Of a DNA stretch of 35,797 bases, positions 1-7,316 are shown piece after piece; the stretch's first letter is position 1, and each line of letters starts with the position of its first letter. The position numbers and the translations under genes are program-made. Below the pieces are notes generated by a model. It worked only from the letters and a program-made list of their open reading frames with translations. It was not told where the DNA came from and made no database searches. Source of the stretch: an uncultured Oscillospiraceae bacterium (GTDB taxonomy: Bacteria; Bacillota; Clostridia; Oscillospirales; Ruminococcaceae); contig CATJVQ010000046.1 in NCBI GenBank assembly GCA_949743955.1, forward strand, positions 1 through 35,797, given 5' to 3'.

Positions 1-120
1 AGAAGCAGCAAATTGTGAACACTCTTTTTGAGCAAGGAAACGCTTGATTTTGTCCCCCCCTTGCCGCCGAAAAACTACAAAATTTCTTCGGCGTTTTCTT
101 ACAATTTCATATTGGCGTTG
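1..120. other. Unidentified sequence joined to broken rpiB
   Basis: The rpiB homology read from the right stops abruptly near position 118-122. What lies to the left does not resemble the rest of an RpiB protein. On the plus strand, 28-120 reads as a plausible protein N-terminus (TTG start, segments FVPPLPPKNYK and FSYNFILAL), but I do not recognise a family. A short inverted repeat, CGCCGAA with TTCGGCG, sits at about 66-95. The length, near a k-mer overlap, would fit the end of an insertion sequence at a contig edge, but that is inference. Confidence 0.35.
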
Positions 121-435
121 ACAGAGGATCTGCGCGTTGTTGCTCAAAACCGAGCGCTCGGTGGAATAGAGATCGTGGCAGACCGCCGCGCGGATTCCCG
201 GCACCTTGTTGGCGCAGATGCTCATACCGATCCCGGTCCCGCAGACCAGGATGCCTCTCTCGCACTCTCCTTCTGCCACCGCCTTGGACACTGCCTGCGC
301 CACTTCGGGGTAATCGACCGGATCGTCCGGTTTTGCGCCAAAGTCGGCTACCTCATGGCCCAGCTCCTTGACTGTTTTCATCAGATGTACTTTCAGTCCG
401 CAGGCCAGATTGTCGCATCCCATGGCAATCAACAT
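121..435 (-). pseudogene. rpiB: RpiB/LacAB-type sugar-phosphate isomerase, 3' end missing
   Basis: This reads as the first 104 or so residues of a ribose-5-phosphate isomerase B/LacAB family protein, which interconverts ribose 5-phosphate and ribulose 5-phosphate or handles related sugar phosphates in the cytosol. Visible family motifs are MGCDN at the N-terminus (usually SDHAG), VDYPEVA, the active-site segment CGTGIGMSICANK with its Cys, and RAAVCHD with the conserved His. The start ATG at 435 has GGGAGG about 10 bases upstream. Family members are about 145-150 residues. Here the homology ends after AQILC and the frame runs on into unrelated sequence to the window edge, so the C-terminal helix is lost. 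CDN in place of SDHAG suggests a divergent subgroup, so the substrate is uncertain. Its promoter carries a HutC-type operator, which points to control by the adjacent GntR protein. Confidence 0.75.
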
Positions 436-472
436 TTGTTGTTCCCTCCCAGTACTTTATAAATATATATCT

Positions 473-480
473 GTATATAC
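473..480. promoter_or_regulatory. Putative GntR/HutC operator GTATATAC
   Basis: GTATATAC, inside the palindrome TGTATATACA, matches the published HutC-subfamily consensus GTMTAKAC exactly. It lies immediately downstream of the -10 box of the rpiB-directed promoter, a position where binding would block initiation. The HutC-type regulator encoded next to it (727-1458) is the obvious candidate ligand-responsive repressor. The pairing is inferred. Confidence 0.6.
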
Positions 481-481
481 A

Positions 482-510
482 AGTATATATAATTATAGGT
501 AAAAAAACAA
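482..510 (-). promoter_or_regulatory. Promoter for the rpiB-led unit
   Basis: On the minus strand a TTGTTT -35 (505-510) and TATACT -10 (482-487) are separated by exactly 17 bases within a strongly AT-rich patch. Transcription would start over the GTATATAC operator and run into rpiB at 435. Confidence 0.55.
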
Positions 511-695
511 GAGGGAAATCGTGAAAATATACGCTGATAACTTTGGATAAAATGCTCTTTCTCTTCCGGCATTTTCCGTTTCTGAATATTCCCAGGAGAA
601 TATTTGTTTTCCGAATGGAAATCCCACAGGGCAGAAAAGACAACAAACAAGCCGGAGGGAAAACCATCGCCTCCAGCCCAAGCGGCCGGGATGCC

Positions 696-721
696 GCCGG
701 AAGATCCGCGGATCCTCCGGC
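696..721 (-). terminator. Palindrome downstream of gntR, possible terminator
   Basis: GCCGGAAGATCC and GGATCCTCCGGC form a 12-bp inverted repeat with one mismatch and almost no loop, just beyond the gntR stop codon. There is no clean T-run after it, so it may be a weak or factor-assisted terminator or merely a stable hairpin. Confidence 0.35.
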
Positions 722-726
722 AGCGC

Positions 727-1458
727 TCAGCACGGACGGCTGTACTCCATGCGCAGCTTGATCTTATGGCTGAGAAGCAGGATTTTAGCGTATTCAATTC
801 TTCTCTCCTGCTGATCGTAGACGATCTGTTCTAAGAACAGCAGCGGAACCCCCGGGCGGACAGCGAGCAGCTGCGCCTCCTCCGCGGAAGCCTTTGTGAT
901 TTCCAGCGTTTCCACCACCCGGTCGATGGTGAAGCGGTAGTTCTGTTCAAGGATATCGCACAGCTGCTGCCCCTCCAGATCCTGCTCCTCCAGCTGGGGG
1001 CAGAGGGATACCGGGAGGTAAGAGACGTGCAGGCTGAGGGGTTCGTCTCCCACCCGCCGCAGGCGCAAAACCTCATAGACCGGCTCGCCCTCCGGCAGCA
1101 TCAGCTCCCGCGCCACCTGCGCGGAAGCGGCCACCTGCCGGATGTGGATCAGCCGGGTTGAGGTAGAATACCCCATCTTCTCCAGCTGTTCGCGGAGCCC
1201 CATTTGGGAGGGCGGGCGGCTTACAATTTTGGGCGCGGCAACAAACGTTCCCTTTCCCGGCACCCGGTAGAGGAGATCGGCGTCTACCAGCCGGTTCAGT
1301 ACGGAACGTACCGTCATCCGGCTGATGCCGTAGATGCGGCTTAACTCATTCTCCGAGGGGATACAGCTGTTGACTTCCCACTCCTGGGATTCAATCTTCT
1401 GCCGGATGACGGCCTCAAACTGCCGGTGGAGTGGCTGCGGATTTTGTCTGTCTAGCAT
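727..1458 (-). CDS. GntR family transcriptional regulator, HutC subfamily
   Basis: A 243-residue one-component regulator. Residues 7-75 form the winged-helix GntR DNA-binding domain (PLHRQFEAVIRQKI, then IPSENELSRIYGISRMTVRSVLNRL and the wing YRVPGKGTFV). Residues 95-235 form a UTRA effector domain of the HutC/NagR type, which usually binds a phosphorylated sugar or organic acid. It has its own promoter just upstream (TTGCTT-17-TATGAT) and is transcribed in the same direction as the LarA/kinase genes behind it and rpiB in front of it. A consensus HutC operator in the rpiB promoter makes rpiB the likely target. The effector is unknown; a pathway intermediate of the neighbouring sugar or sugar-acid genes is plausible. 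The C-terminus lies about 20-30 bp before a palindrome that may end the transcript. Confidence 0.9.
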   Translation of the reverse strand: MLDRQNPQPLHRQFEAVIRQKIESQEWEVNSCIPSENELSRIYGISRMTVRSVLNRLVDADLLYRVPGKGTFVAAPKIVSRPPSQMGLREQLEKMGYSTSTRLIHIRQVAASAQVARELMLPEGEPVYEVLRLRRVGDEPLSLHVSYLPVSLCPQLEEQDLEGQQLCDILEQNYRFTIDRVVETLEITKASAEEAQLLAVRPGVPLLFLEQIVYDQQERRIEYAKILLLSHKIKLRMEYSRPC

Positions 1459-1493
1459 GGCGATCAGATCCTAATCTCAATTTTCCTACTGCT

Positions 1494-1522
1494 ATCATAC
1501 CGCATCCATCCACCAAAAGCAA
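1494..1522 (-). promoter_or_regulatory. gntR promoter
   Basis: The minus strand carries TTGCTT (1517-1522) and TATGAT (1494-1499) with a 17-base spacer, between the end of the kinase gene and the gntR start. This gives the regulator a promoter independent of the upstream operon. Confidence 0.6.
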
Positions 1523-1533
1523 ATCATTTACCC

Positions 1534-2874
1534 TTATCGGTCAAAATTCTGACAAGTTTGCGCCATAATCATCGTTACAGCGCCCATCAGTGTGATATCT
1601 GCCCGCGCCAGATCCTCATGCCGGATACCCTCTCCCGGCAGCAGCGGCTTGAGGGAGGGATTCATCAGAATAGGAGCGAGCGGCTGCCTGCCCATGGAGG
1701 CAAAGAACTCCCGGTTGGCCGCCTTTTCGCGGACATCGGCCTGAATGAGCGGGTTTAACCAGCGGTTGGTCGCGATACTCCCTTCAAAAAACAGAATGTA
1801 CTGACCTCCCGGCGCCAGCGGATCCATGGAGGCGAAGGTAGAAACAATGGTGTTCCCCAGTATCTGCGCCACGCGGCGGGCCAATATCCCGGCAATCTGC
1901 TGCAATTCCTGAAAGCCGGCGTCTCCCGCAGCCGTGCGAATTTCATCGGTAAAGCGGGAGGAAAAGCCTTTATCCTGCGCGGTCTGCCAGATTTCAAAAA
2001 CGTTTCTGGTGTCGCGCACCTGCCGGAAGAAGCGATCCAGACCTTTTCCCTCCATAGCGGAGCCTCCCTCCCGGATTTTTTCGGCGATTGCGCGGCGCAT
2101 CAGTGCGTAGATCCCCTTTCCCGCTACCGCATAATTGAGCTGGCGGTTTTCTGTCTCCTCCGGAGGGAAAAGACTGTTGTCCTCGGGCAGGCTGCGGATC
2201 AGCGCAATGGGCAGGTAGCTGCGCTCGTCTCCGTTGGCCATTCCGGTCCCGCAGATGCACAGCACTGTCCTGTCCTGTTCCCCCATGTCCAGAAGGGAGA
2301 CCGCTCCATGCTGCGCTACGATCCCATCGGCCTGATAGAACAGCGCGCCCGGCTCCGGATATCTGCGCAGGCGCAGATATCGTTTAAAATTGCGATCAAA
2401 CCGCATCTCGGGGGTTCTCTCCTCCGGTGTGCGGGCAATCATCCCCGACAGGGTGGGGATTTTAGTCGGGTGATAGGGGCATCCGTCGATAATGGCCATG
2501 GGCAGGGAGACGCCAATACAGGCCGGTTCTTCCGCGCGCAGATACTGATCCACCGCGGGATCGTTGGCTATCAGTTTGTCGAGAAAATCGTCGAATGCTG
2601 TCGCCTCTGTGGGATTTTCCATCGCCCGCAGGTGTTTAACCTCCAGGAATCCGTCCTTCATGGCGCCGAGCATGACCTTGGTGCTGCTGCCGCCGATGGA
2701 AATTCCCAGCACGGCCGCATGATTTTTAAAATCCTCCGGTTTCTTTTTGGCTACTGCAAAGTGCCGTTCCATCCCAGCCGGGTAATCAGGCATCTCTCCC
2801 CGCTCGAACAGGCTGATCATCTCCCGCAGCTCCTCATAGGTATCCGGCGTCAGCCGCCGGCTCAGAGTTTCCAT
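1534..2874 (-). CDS. Hexokinase-like sugar kinase (ASKHA fold)
   Basis: A 446-residue cytosolic protein resembling the hexokinase branch of the ASKHA superfamily, which phosphorylates hexoses with ATP. The phosphate-1 loop is LGISIGGSSTK (about 56-66), a sugar-binding-type segment GVSLPMAIIDGCPYHPTKIP spans 121-140, the likely catalytic Asp is D183 in QADGIVAQHGA, and the phosphate-2 loop is CICGTGMANG (206-215). I chose the ATG at 2874 because GGAGG lies 7 bases upstream; an ATG at 2964 in the same frame has no good ribosome site. It is longer and more divergent than ROK glucokinases, so its substrate cannot be named. It lies 120 bp downstream of the LarA homologue on the same strand, which suggests they act in one pathway: epimerisation or racemisation, then phosphorylation of the released sugar or of a parallel intermediate. 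Confidence 0.65.
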   Translation of the reverse strand: METLSRRLTPDTYEELREMISLFERGEMPDYPAGMERHFAVAKKKPEDFKNHAAVLGISIGGSSTKVMLGAMKDGFLEVKHLRAMENPTEATAFDDFLDKLIANDPAVDQYLRAEEPACIGVSLPMAIIDGCPYHPTKIPTLSGMIARTPEERTPEMRFDRNFKRYLRLRRYPEPGALFYQADGIVAQHGAVSLLDMGEQDRTVLCICGTGMANGDERSYLPIALIRSLPEDNSLFPPEETENRQLNYAVAGKGIYALMRRAIAEKIREGGSAMEGKGLDRFFRQVRDTRNVFEIWQTAQDKGFSSRFTDEIRTAAGDAGFQELQQIAGILARRVAQILGNTIVSTFASMDPLAPGGQYILFFEGSIATNRWLNPLIQADVREKAANREFFASMGRQPLAPILMNPSLKPLLPGEGIRHEDLARADITLMGAVTMIMAQTCQNFDR

Positions 2875-2994
2875 GCAATTACCTCCTTCTTGCCGCTCTT
2901 TTGGCGGCGTTTTCCTGAAGGAATCCGGCGGCTTCCGAATCGGACTCCATTCGCTGTCCTCCATTGGCGGTCATTTTGGGGGGCGGCTTCGCCT

Positions 2995-4290
2995 CTATTG
3001 CCGAGAGACTGCCCGGGAAATAATAATGCCGACCCCGTCCGGAATGACCAGAAGCCGGCGGGACTTTACCAGGGTGTATGCGTGCTCGAGAGCACACGAC
3101 AGGCTGGGCATAAAGCGCATCCCCATTGATTCCACCGTTTCACGGTTTTCCTCCCGCGTGACGAGTAAAACCTGCGCCCGCATCATAACGCGCGCCAGGA
3201 TCTGCGCCTGCCACTGATCCGGGCGGGTATCCTCCTGTGGGACGCTCATGATATCGCCCCAGACCCGATTCGGATCCCGCCTGCCCGCGAAATAGCGGAC
3301 GAACGCATCGCCTCCTGCGCCGTCGATACATTCCGCGCACAGGATGATGACACCGTCCTGCCGCACGCAGCTTTCGGCCGCCGTCATCCCCTTGACACAC
3401 TGATACAGGTTCTGATCCAGCGGATAGCCGCCGTTGGAGGTCACGACAATGTCCGCCTCCTGCTCCGGGCGGGGAACGGACAGGTGGCGCTGTACCCATC
3501 CGCACCCGGCCTCATGCGCCAGGAACGGATCGCCCGCAAAGGCTGCGATAATGCGCTTGTCCGCGTCCTGAACCGTGTTGACGATAAAGCGCAGGCCGGC
3601 GGCGCGGGCGGAAAATACCATATCCTCATGGATGGGGTTGGAATCCAGAATACCGGTCCTTGTGCAGGGATGGGCGATAAATTCCGCGCAGTGATTGCCG
3701 CAGACGGTCCGCGCATCCGCGATGCCGGGGAGGATGCTCTTCCTGCCGCCGGAAAAGCCGGCGAAAAAGTGCGGCTCGATGAAGCCCTCTGAAACGATCA
3801 GGTCCGCCCATTCGATAAGGGAATTGAGGCGCAGCTTTCCGCCGGAGGGAAGTGTCCCGCGCTCTGTCATCTGCGACGCGTCGGTACTGTCGTGCTGGAG
3901 AATGGTCTCGTTTTTCACAATGTCTTCGCCGAACTTCTCCGTCAGCTCTCGATCGGTCGATTTCCGGTGCAGGCCGCCTGCAATCAGAATGCGGATCTCC
4001 GCCCCCGGGTTCCCGCGCCGGATCTGCTCCAGCATCAGCGGGACGATGATCCGGCTGGGGACAGGCCGCGTATGATCGCTGGCAATGAGCAGGACCCGGG
4101 AAGCGCCGGCGGCTATCCCGCACAGGGAAACGCCTCCGAAGGGGTGCGCCAGCGCCTGTTCCACAATTCCTTTTTCATCCCGTTTCTCTTCCTGTTCAAG
4201 GAAATCGCTGGGTTCGGCGGCACTCAGAATGTCACAGGCCGTGGCCTCTGCTTCCTGGCAGCCTCTGCCATAGGGGATCGTTATCTTCAT
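2995..4290 (-). CDS. LarA-family nickel-pincer racemase/epimerase
   Basis: A 431-residue homologue of lactate racemase LarA, whose family racemises or epimerises 2-hydroxy acids using a nickel-pincer nucleotide tethered to a lysine. The active-site residues fall at the same numbers as in Lactiplantibacillus plantarum LarA: D72 and R75 in SDHTRP, H108 in GGLHRK, H174 in EPHFFAGFSGG, K184 (cofactor lysine) in GGRKSILPG and H200 in CGNH; YQCVK is also conserved. A strong AAAGGAG site precedes the ATG at 4290. The cofactor genes larB, larC and larE are not in the window. LarA homologues are known with malate, phenyllactate and D-gluconate-type substrates. The sugar-transport, GH2 and kinase neighbours favour a sugar-acid substrate over lactate, but that is inference. 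The gene begins 23 bp after the GH2 remnant, so it was probably co-transcribed with it. Confidence 0.88.
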   Translation of the reverse strand: MKITIPYGRGCQEAEATACDILSAAEPSDFLEQEEKRDEKGIVEQALAHPFGGVSLCGIAAGASRVLLIASDHTRPVPSRIIVPLMLEQIRRGNPGAEIRILIAGGLHRKSTDRELTEKFGEDIVKNETILQHDSTDASQMTERGTLPSGGKLRLNSLIEWADLIVSEGFIEPHFFAGFSGGRKSILPGIADARTVCGNHCAEFIAHPCTRTGILDSNPIHEDMVFSARAAGLRFIVNTVQDADKRIIAAFAGDPFLAHEAGCGWVQRHLSVPRPEQEADIVVTSNGGYPLDQNLYQCVKGMTAAESCVRQDGVIILCAECIDGAGGDAFVRYFAGRRDPNRVWGDIMSVPQEDTRPDQWQAQILARVMMRAQVLLVTREENRETVESMGMRFMPSLSCALEHAYTLVKSRRLLVIPDGVGIIISRAVSRQ

Positions 4291-4313
4291 AGACGTTCAT
4301 CTCCTTTATACTG

Positions 4314-5428
4314 TTATACCGTACTCCGCCAGTGGATTTCAGCCTGATTTTGTGAATAATGCGCCTTGGCGCAGATTTGGCCGCTTTTATGCTTTCCGCC
4401 GATGTGTACCCGGCGGGTTTCAAATGGCAGCAGGTCGAAATAATTGTCTTCAAAATGCCATCCGAAGCGGTCGCCGCTGCCGCTCAGGCCGGAGAGTTCC
4501 ACACATCGGGCAAAGGAATCGGTGGATACGATCAGCTCATCCTCCTCAACCGCAAGGGAGAGCCTGGCCTGCGGGAACGGCAGATGGCGCTCCATATCCA
4601 CATAGCCGACCGCGCTGGCTGGCATCTCTCTGTCCCGGTACAGGGCAGCATGCAGGACACAGTCCCGCCGGAAATAGCCGAATCGATAAAGACTGGTCAG
4701 AACGGAGGACTCGCCCGACAAAACGGCGGCCGGGCAGGAAAAGGAATCGATCACCCGGTTTTCGCTGATGCGGAAGAGCCGGACGGCTAGGGTTCCCGCC
4801 ACATCCTGCGCTGTGTCCCTCGGCCTGCCGTTCCGGGCGCAGGCAGATGTCGGCGGAAAAATGCACGGATGCGGCGGAGCGCGCGGGGTTCAGCCGGTAG
4901 GAGCAGGCTGTGTCACGGATCTCGACACACTCCAGCGCCACATCGCCGAAAAAGCCGACAGGAGAAAAATTGGGGGTTACGCCCAGATAGTTGCGGAACA
5001 GGTCGCAGGGTGGCTTGTGCAGCATGGCCGCGGGCCGCACGATCTTGCCATTCCGGGGGCATCTCCCTTTCGTACCGCCGGCAGGCGGATGTTGGGGAAT
5101 AAAAATAAACGGCGAGCTGGTTTTCCGCCCGCAGGTGTTCTGAAACGGAGAGCCGCAGCGGGAGATAGAGCGAGCGGTGGTGGGCAATCTTCTCCCCGTT
5201 GAGCCAGACGTCGCATTCCGTATCCAGACCGAGGAAGTGGAGGAACATCTCTCCGCCGGTTTCCGGCCGCTTAAACGTGGTAACAAACAGCCAGTCGGCT
5301 TCGGCCACCCAGGCGCAGTAGTCCGCTTCCCCATCCTCACAGATGGAGGCGCTGATTCTTCCTGCCTGTATCAGCGCCTCCATTGCGGTTATGGGTTTTC
5401 CTACCGGGAACGACTCATTCTCCAGCAC
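4314..5428 (-). pseudogene. GH2 beta-mannosidase-like gene, frameshifted, catalytic barrel missing
   Basis: Three reading frames must be joined to follow the homology. From 5428 to about 5060: the GH2 N-terminal sugar-binding domain (MEALIQAGRIS, WVAEADWLFVTTF, LGLDTECDVWLNGEKI, LAVYFYSP). From about 5055 to 4830: its continuation (AAMLHKPPCDLFRNYLGV, SPVGFFGDVALE). From about 4830 to 4314: Ig-like C-terminal parts ending in STDSFARCVELSG and FEDNYFDLLPFETRRV, typical of mannosidase C-termini. The first switch is at a five-G run (5055-5059), the second near a GGG around 4828-4832. Beta-mannosidases are about 800-850 residues; only about 370 codons remain and no part of the TIM barrel or its Glu motifs is seen. 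No good start codon or ribosome site lies at the 5' end, where a G/C hairpin abuts the homology. The remnant cannot be an active hydrolase. Confidence 0.75.
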
Positions 5429-5457
5429 CTGATGGAGCTGATAACCGCCTCTGGGGA

Positions 5458-5483
5458 CTGGGGGGCATTGGATTGCCCCCCAG
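5458..5483. terminator. Perfect 10-bp G/C hairpin after the aldo/keto reductase
   Basis: CTGGGGGGCA and TGCCCCCCAG flank a 6-base loop, about 30 bp beyond the reductase stop codon and directly before the first recognisable GH2 residues. It lacks a T-run on the minus strand. It could attenuate transcription, or mark the junction where the GH2 5' end was lost. Confidence 0.4.
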
Positions 5484-5511
5484 CTTTCAAGAAGGATTCC
5501 CGTTATCTTTC

Positions 5512-6411
5512 CTATTTCCCCGGCACAATGCCGACAGCGGCTAGGCGGCGCTGCGCCTCTTGGTAGATGTCCGCGGCCAGAACGCCCTTTTCGGCGGCGG
5601 CGATATTGGCGGCCAGATGCTCCGCGCTCTTGGTACCGACGATGACTGCCGAAACACCCTTGCTGGTCATGGCGTAGCGCAGAAGGAAGCTGTTGCGGTC
5701 CTCTCCCGCCTCGCAGAGCTCCTGCAGGCCCGCGCGGTCATACAGATCGTCGTAATTCGGGAAATAGCGCTTGAGCGCGCCGCGGACAATGATGCCGATC
5801 CCCTTCTCGCAGGCCTTTGCTATTGCGACTTCGGCGGTGCGGACCAGCGCGCCGTAAACGGTCTGCATGGTATCGAAGACACCCCAGTCCATGAAGGCGT
5901 TCAGGCACTCTAGGCTGTACTGCGCGGGATACTTCGGATCCTGCGGGCCGCTGTTCTTGAAGGTGATGGAGGCATGGCGGATTTTCCCGGCCTTCTTCAT
6001 GTCGTAGAGCGCTGTCACCAGATCGTCGGACGGGCCGCCAGGGAGCTCCTCGGGCATGGGGGCGTGCAGCTGAAGGATATCGAGATGGTCCGTTTTCATG
6101 ATGCGCAGGCTATTGTCGATGTTCATTTCAGCCGTTTTGCGGTCGAAGATATGGCCGGGGCCCTCTCCGGTGGTGTTGCAGCAGCATTTGGAGGAGAGGA
6201 AATATTCGGAACGCCGCCCCGCGATGCCATTGCCGATCATCTCTTCACTGGAGCCGTAGCAGGGGGAAGTGTCGATAAAGTTGATTCCGCTGTCCAGCAC
6301 CCGGTTGAGCAGCCGGGCGGATTCCTCCGGTGTCAGGCGGGGGATTTCCATTGCGCCGAAACCGAGCGCGGTTACCAGAACGTCCGGACTGGCAAGCATT
6401 CTTTTTTCCAT
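5512..6411 (-). CDS. Aldo/keto reductase
   Basis: A 299-residue NAD(P)H-dependent oxidoreductase of the aldo/keto reductase superfamily, (beta/alpha)8 fold. The catalytic tetrad can be read: Asp in NFIDTSPCYG, Tyr in the same segment, Lys in FLSSKC and His in LQLHAPMP; the C-terminal cofactor loop VSAVIVGTKSAEHL is also present. These enzymes reduce aldehydes or ketones, including sugar carbonyls, or run in reverse on sugar alcohols. An AAAGGA ribosome site precedes the ATG at 6411. The ribosome site and start abut the truncated lplB, so the two genes overlap by 40 bp in different frames, an arrangement created by the apparent deletion. Co-transcription with the sugar importer suggests a role in converting the imported compound; the substrate is unknown. 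Confidence 0.88.
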   Translation of the reverse strand: MEKRMLASPDVLVTALGFGAMEIPRLTPEESARLLNRVLDSGINFIDTSPCYGSSEEMIGNGIAGRRSEYFLSSKCCCNTTGEGPGHIFDRKTAEMNIDNSLRIMKTDHLDILQLHAPMPEELPGGPSDDLVTALYDMKKAGKIRHASITFKNSGPQDPKYPAQYSLECLNAFMDWGVFDTMQTVYGALVRTAEVAIAKACEKGIGIIVRGALKRYFPNYDDLYDRAGLQELCEAGEDRNSFLLRYAMTSKGVSAVIVGTKSAEHLAANIAAAEKGVLAADIYQEAQRRLAAVGIVPGK

Positions 6412-7292
6412 TTGTAAAACATCCTTTCAGTATTGAACAGGCCGACCGCCGTGCTGTAGCTCCAGTTGAACTCAAGCAGTCCCTTGCGGTAGGTATAGGA
6501 AGAGATCACGTCGGCTGTCGAATAGATGGCGGGGTTATAGAGCAGAATGATCTTTTCAAACCCGACCGACATCACGTTCCCCATCTGTAAAATCAGCAGA
6601 ATCATGATGGTGGGCATAATCCCCGGAAGTGTCACATGCCAGACCCGGCGCAGCCGGCCCGCTCCGTCGATGGAGGCGGCCTCATAGAGCTCCGAGTTGA
6701 TCCCCGTGATCGCGGAGAGATACACAATCGTCCCCCAGCCGATCTCCTGCCAGATCCCGGATATGACATAGGTTGGAACGAAATTCTGCGGATCGGCCAT
6801 CAGGTTTTTTTCCGGGAGACCGAAGAGCGTATGTAGGACACTCGTGATGACGCCGGTACTGCTGGTGAACTGTAACACCATGCCGCAGACGACGACCAGG
6901 GAAATAAAGTGCGGCATATAGGTCACTGTCTGCACGATACGCTTAAATTTCGCGCTGCGCACCTCATTAAGAAGCAGAGCCAGAAGGATGGGAGCGGGGA
7001 AGCCGAACAGAATCGAGGAAAAGCTGATAACCAGCGTGTTTTTCAGAACCCGTGTAAAGTAGGGGCCCTGGAAAAAATCAGCGAAGTTCTGAAGCCCCAC
7101 CCACGGGCTTCCCGAGATCCCCATCCCGGGCTGGAAGTTTTTGAAGGCGATGATGACGCCATACATCGGCACATAGCTGAAGACGATGTAAAACAGCAGC
7201 ACCGGCAGGATCATCACATACAGGCTCTTGTTGGAGGCAATGCAGATACGCAGCCTCTTCAAATAGGAAGCCTTCTGCGCGGAAGAAGCCAT
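6372..7292 (-). CDS. lplB: LplB-type ABC sugar permease, 3' end truncated
   Basis: A polytopic inner-membrane subunit of a carbohydrate ABC importer (LplB/YtcP-group, binding-protein-dependent permease). The EAA loop that docks the ATPase is intact (EAASIDGAGRLRRVWHVTLPG), as are the preceding membrane segments (MILPVLLFYIVFSYVPMYGV, PAPILLALLLNEV). The start ATG at 7292 follows AAGGAGG. Homology runs to YSTAVGLFN (residue 287, near 6432), where family members normally continue about 25-30 residues with a last membrane segment ending in a conserved SLW-type tail. Here the frame passes straight into the ribosome site and start region of the aldo/keto reductase and stops after 19 non-native residues. 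The partner permease LplC, usually next in the operon, is absent. Both point to a deletion, so transport function is doubtful. Confidence 0.85.
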   Translation of the reverse strand: MASSAQKASYLKRLRICIASNKSLYVMILPVLLFYIVFSYVPMYGVIIAFKNFQPGMGISGSPWVGLQNFADFFQGPYFTRVLKNTLVISFSSILFGFPAPILLALLLNEVRSAKFKRIVQTVTYMPHFISLVVVCGMVLQFTSSTGVITSVLHTLFGLPEKNLMADPQNFVPTYVISGIWQEIGWGTIVYLSAITGINSELYEAASIDGAGRLRRVWHVTLPGIMPTIMILLILQMGNVMSVGFEKIILLYNPAIYSTADVISSYTYRKGLLEFNWSYSTAVGLFNTERMFYKWKKECLPVRTFW

Positions 7293-7316
7293 TCTGAAAT
7301 ACCTCCTTCTCGCGAA

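Noticed and set aside
353-797. Overlapping small open frames between rpiB and gntR
   Set aside because: They span promoter, operator and hairpin sequence and overlap both genes; no ribosome site or homology supports them.
2875-2964. Upstream start for the hexokinase-like protein (30 extra residues)
   Set aside because: The extension has no homology or ribosome site, while GGAGG is correctly placed before the ATG at 2874.
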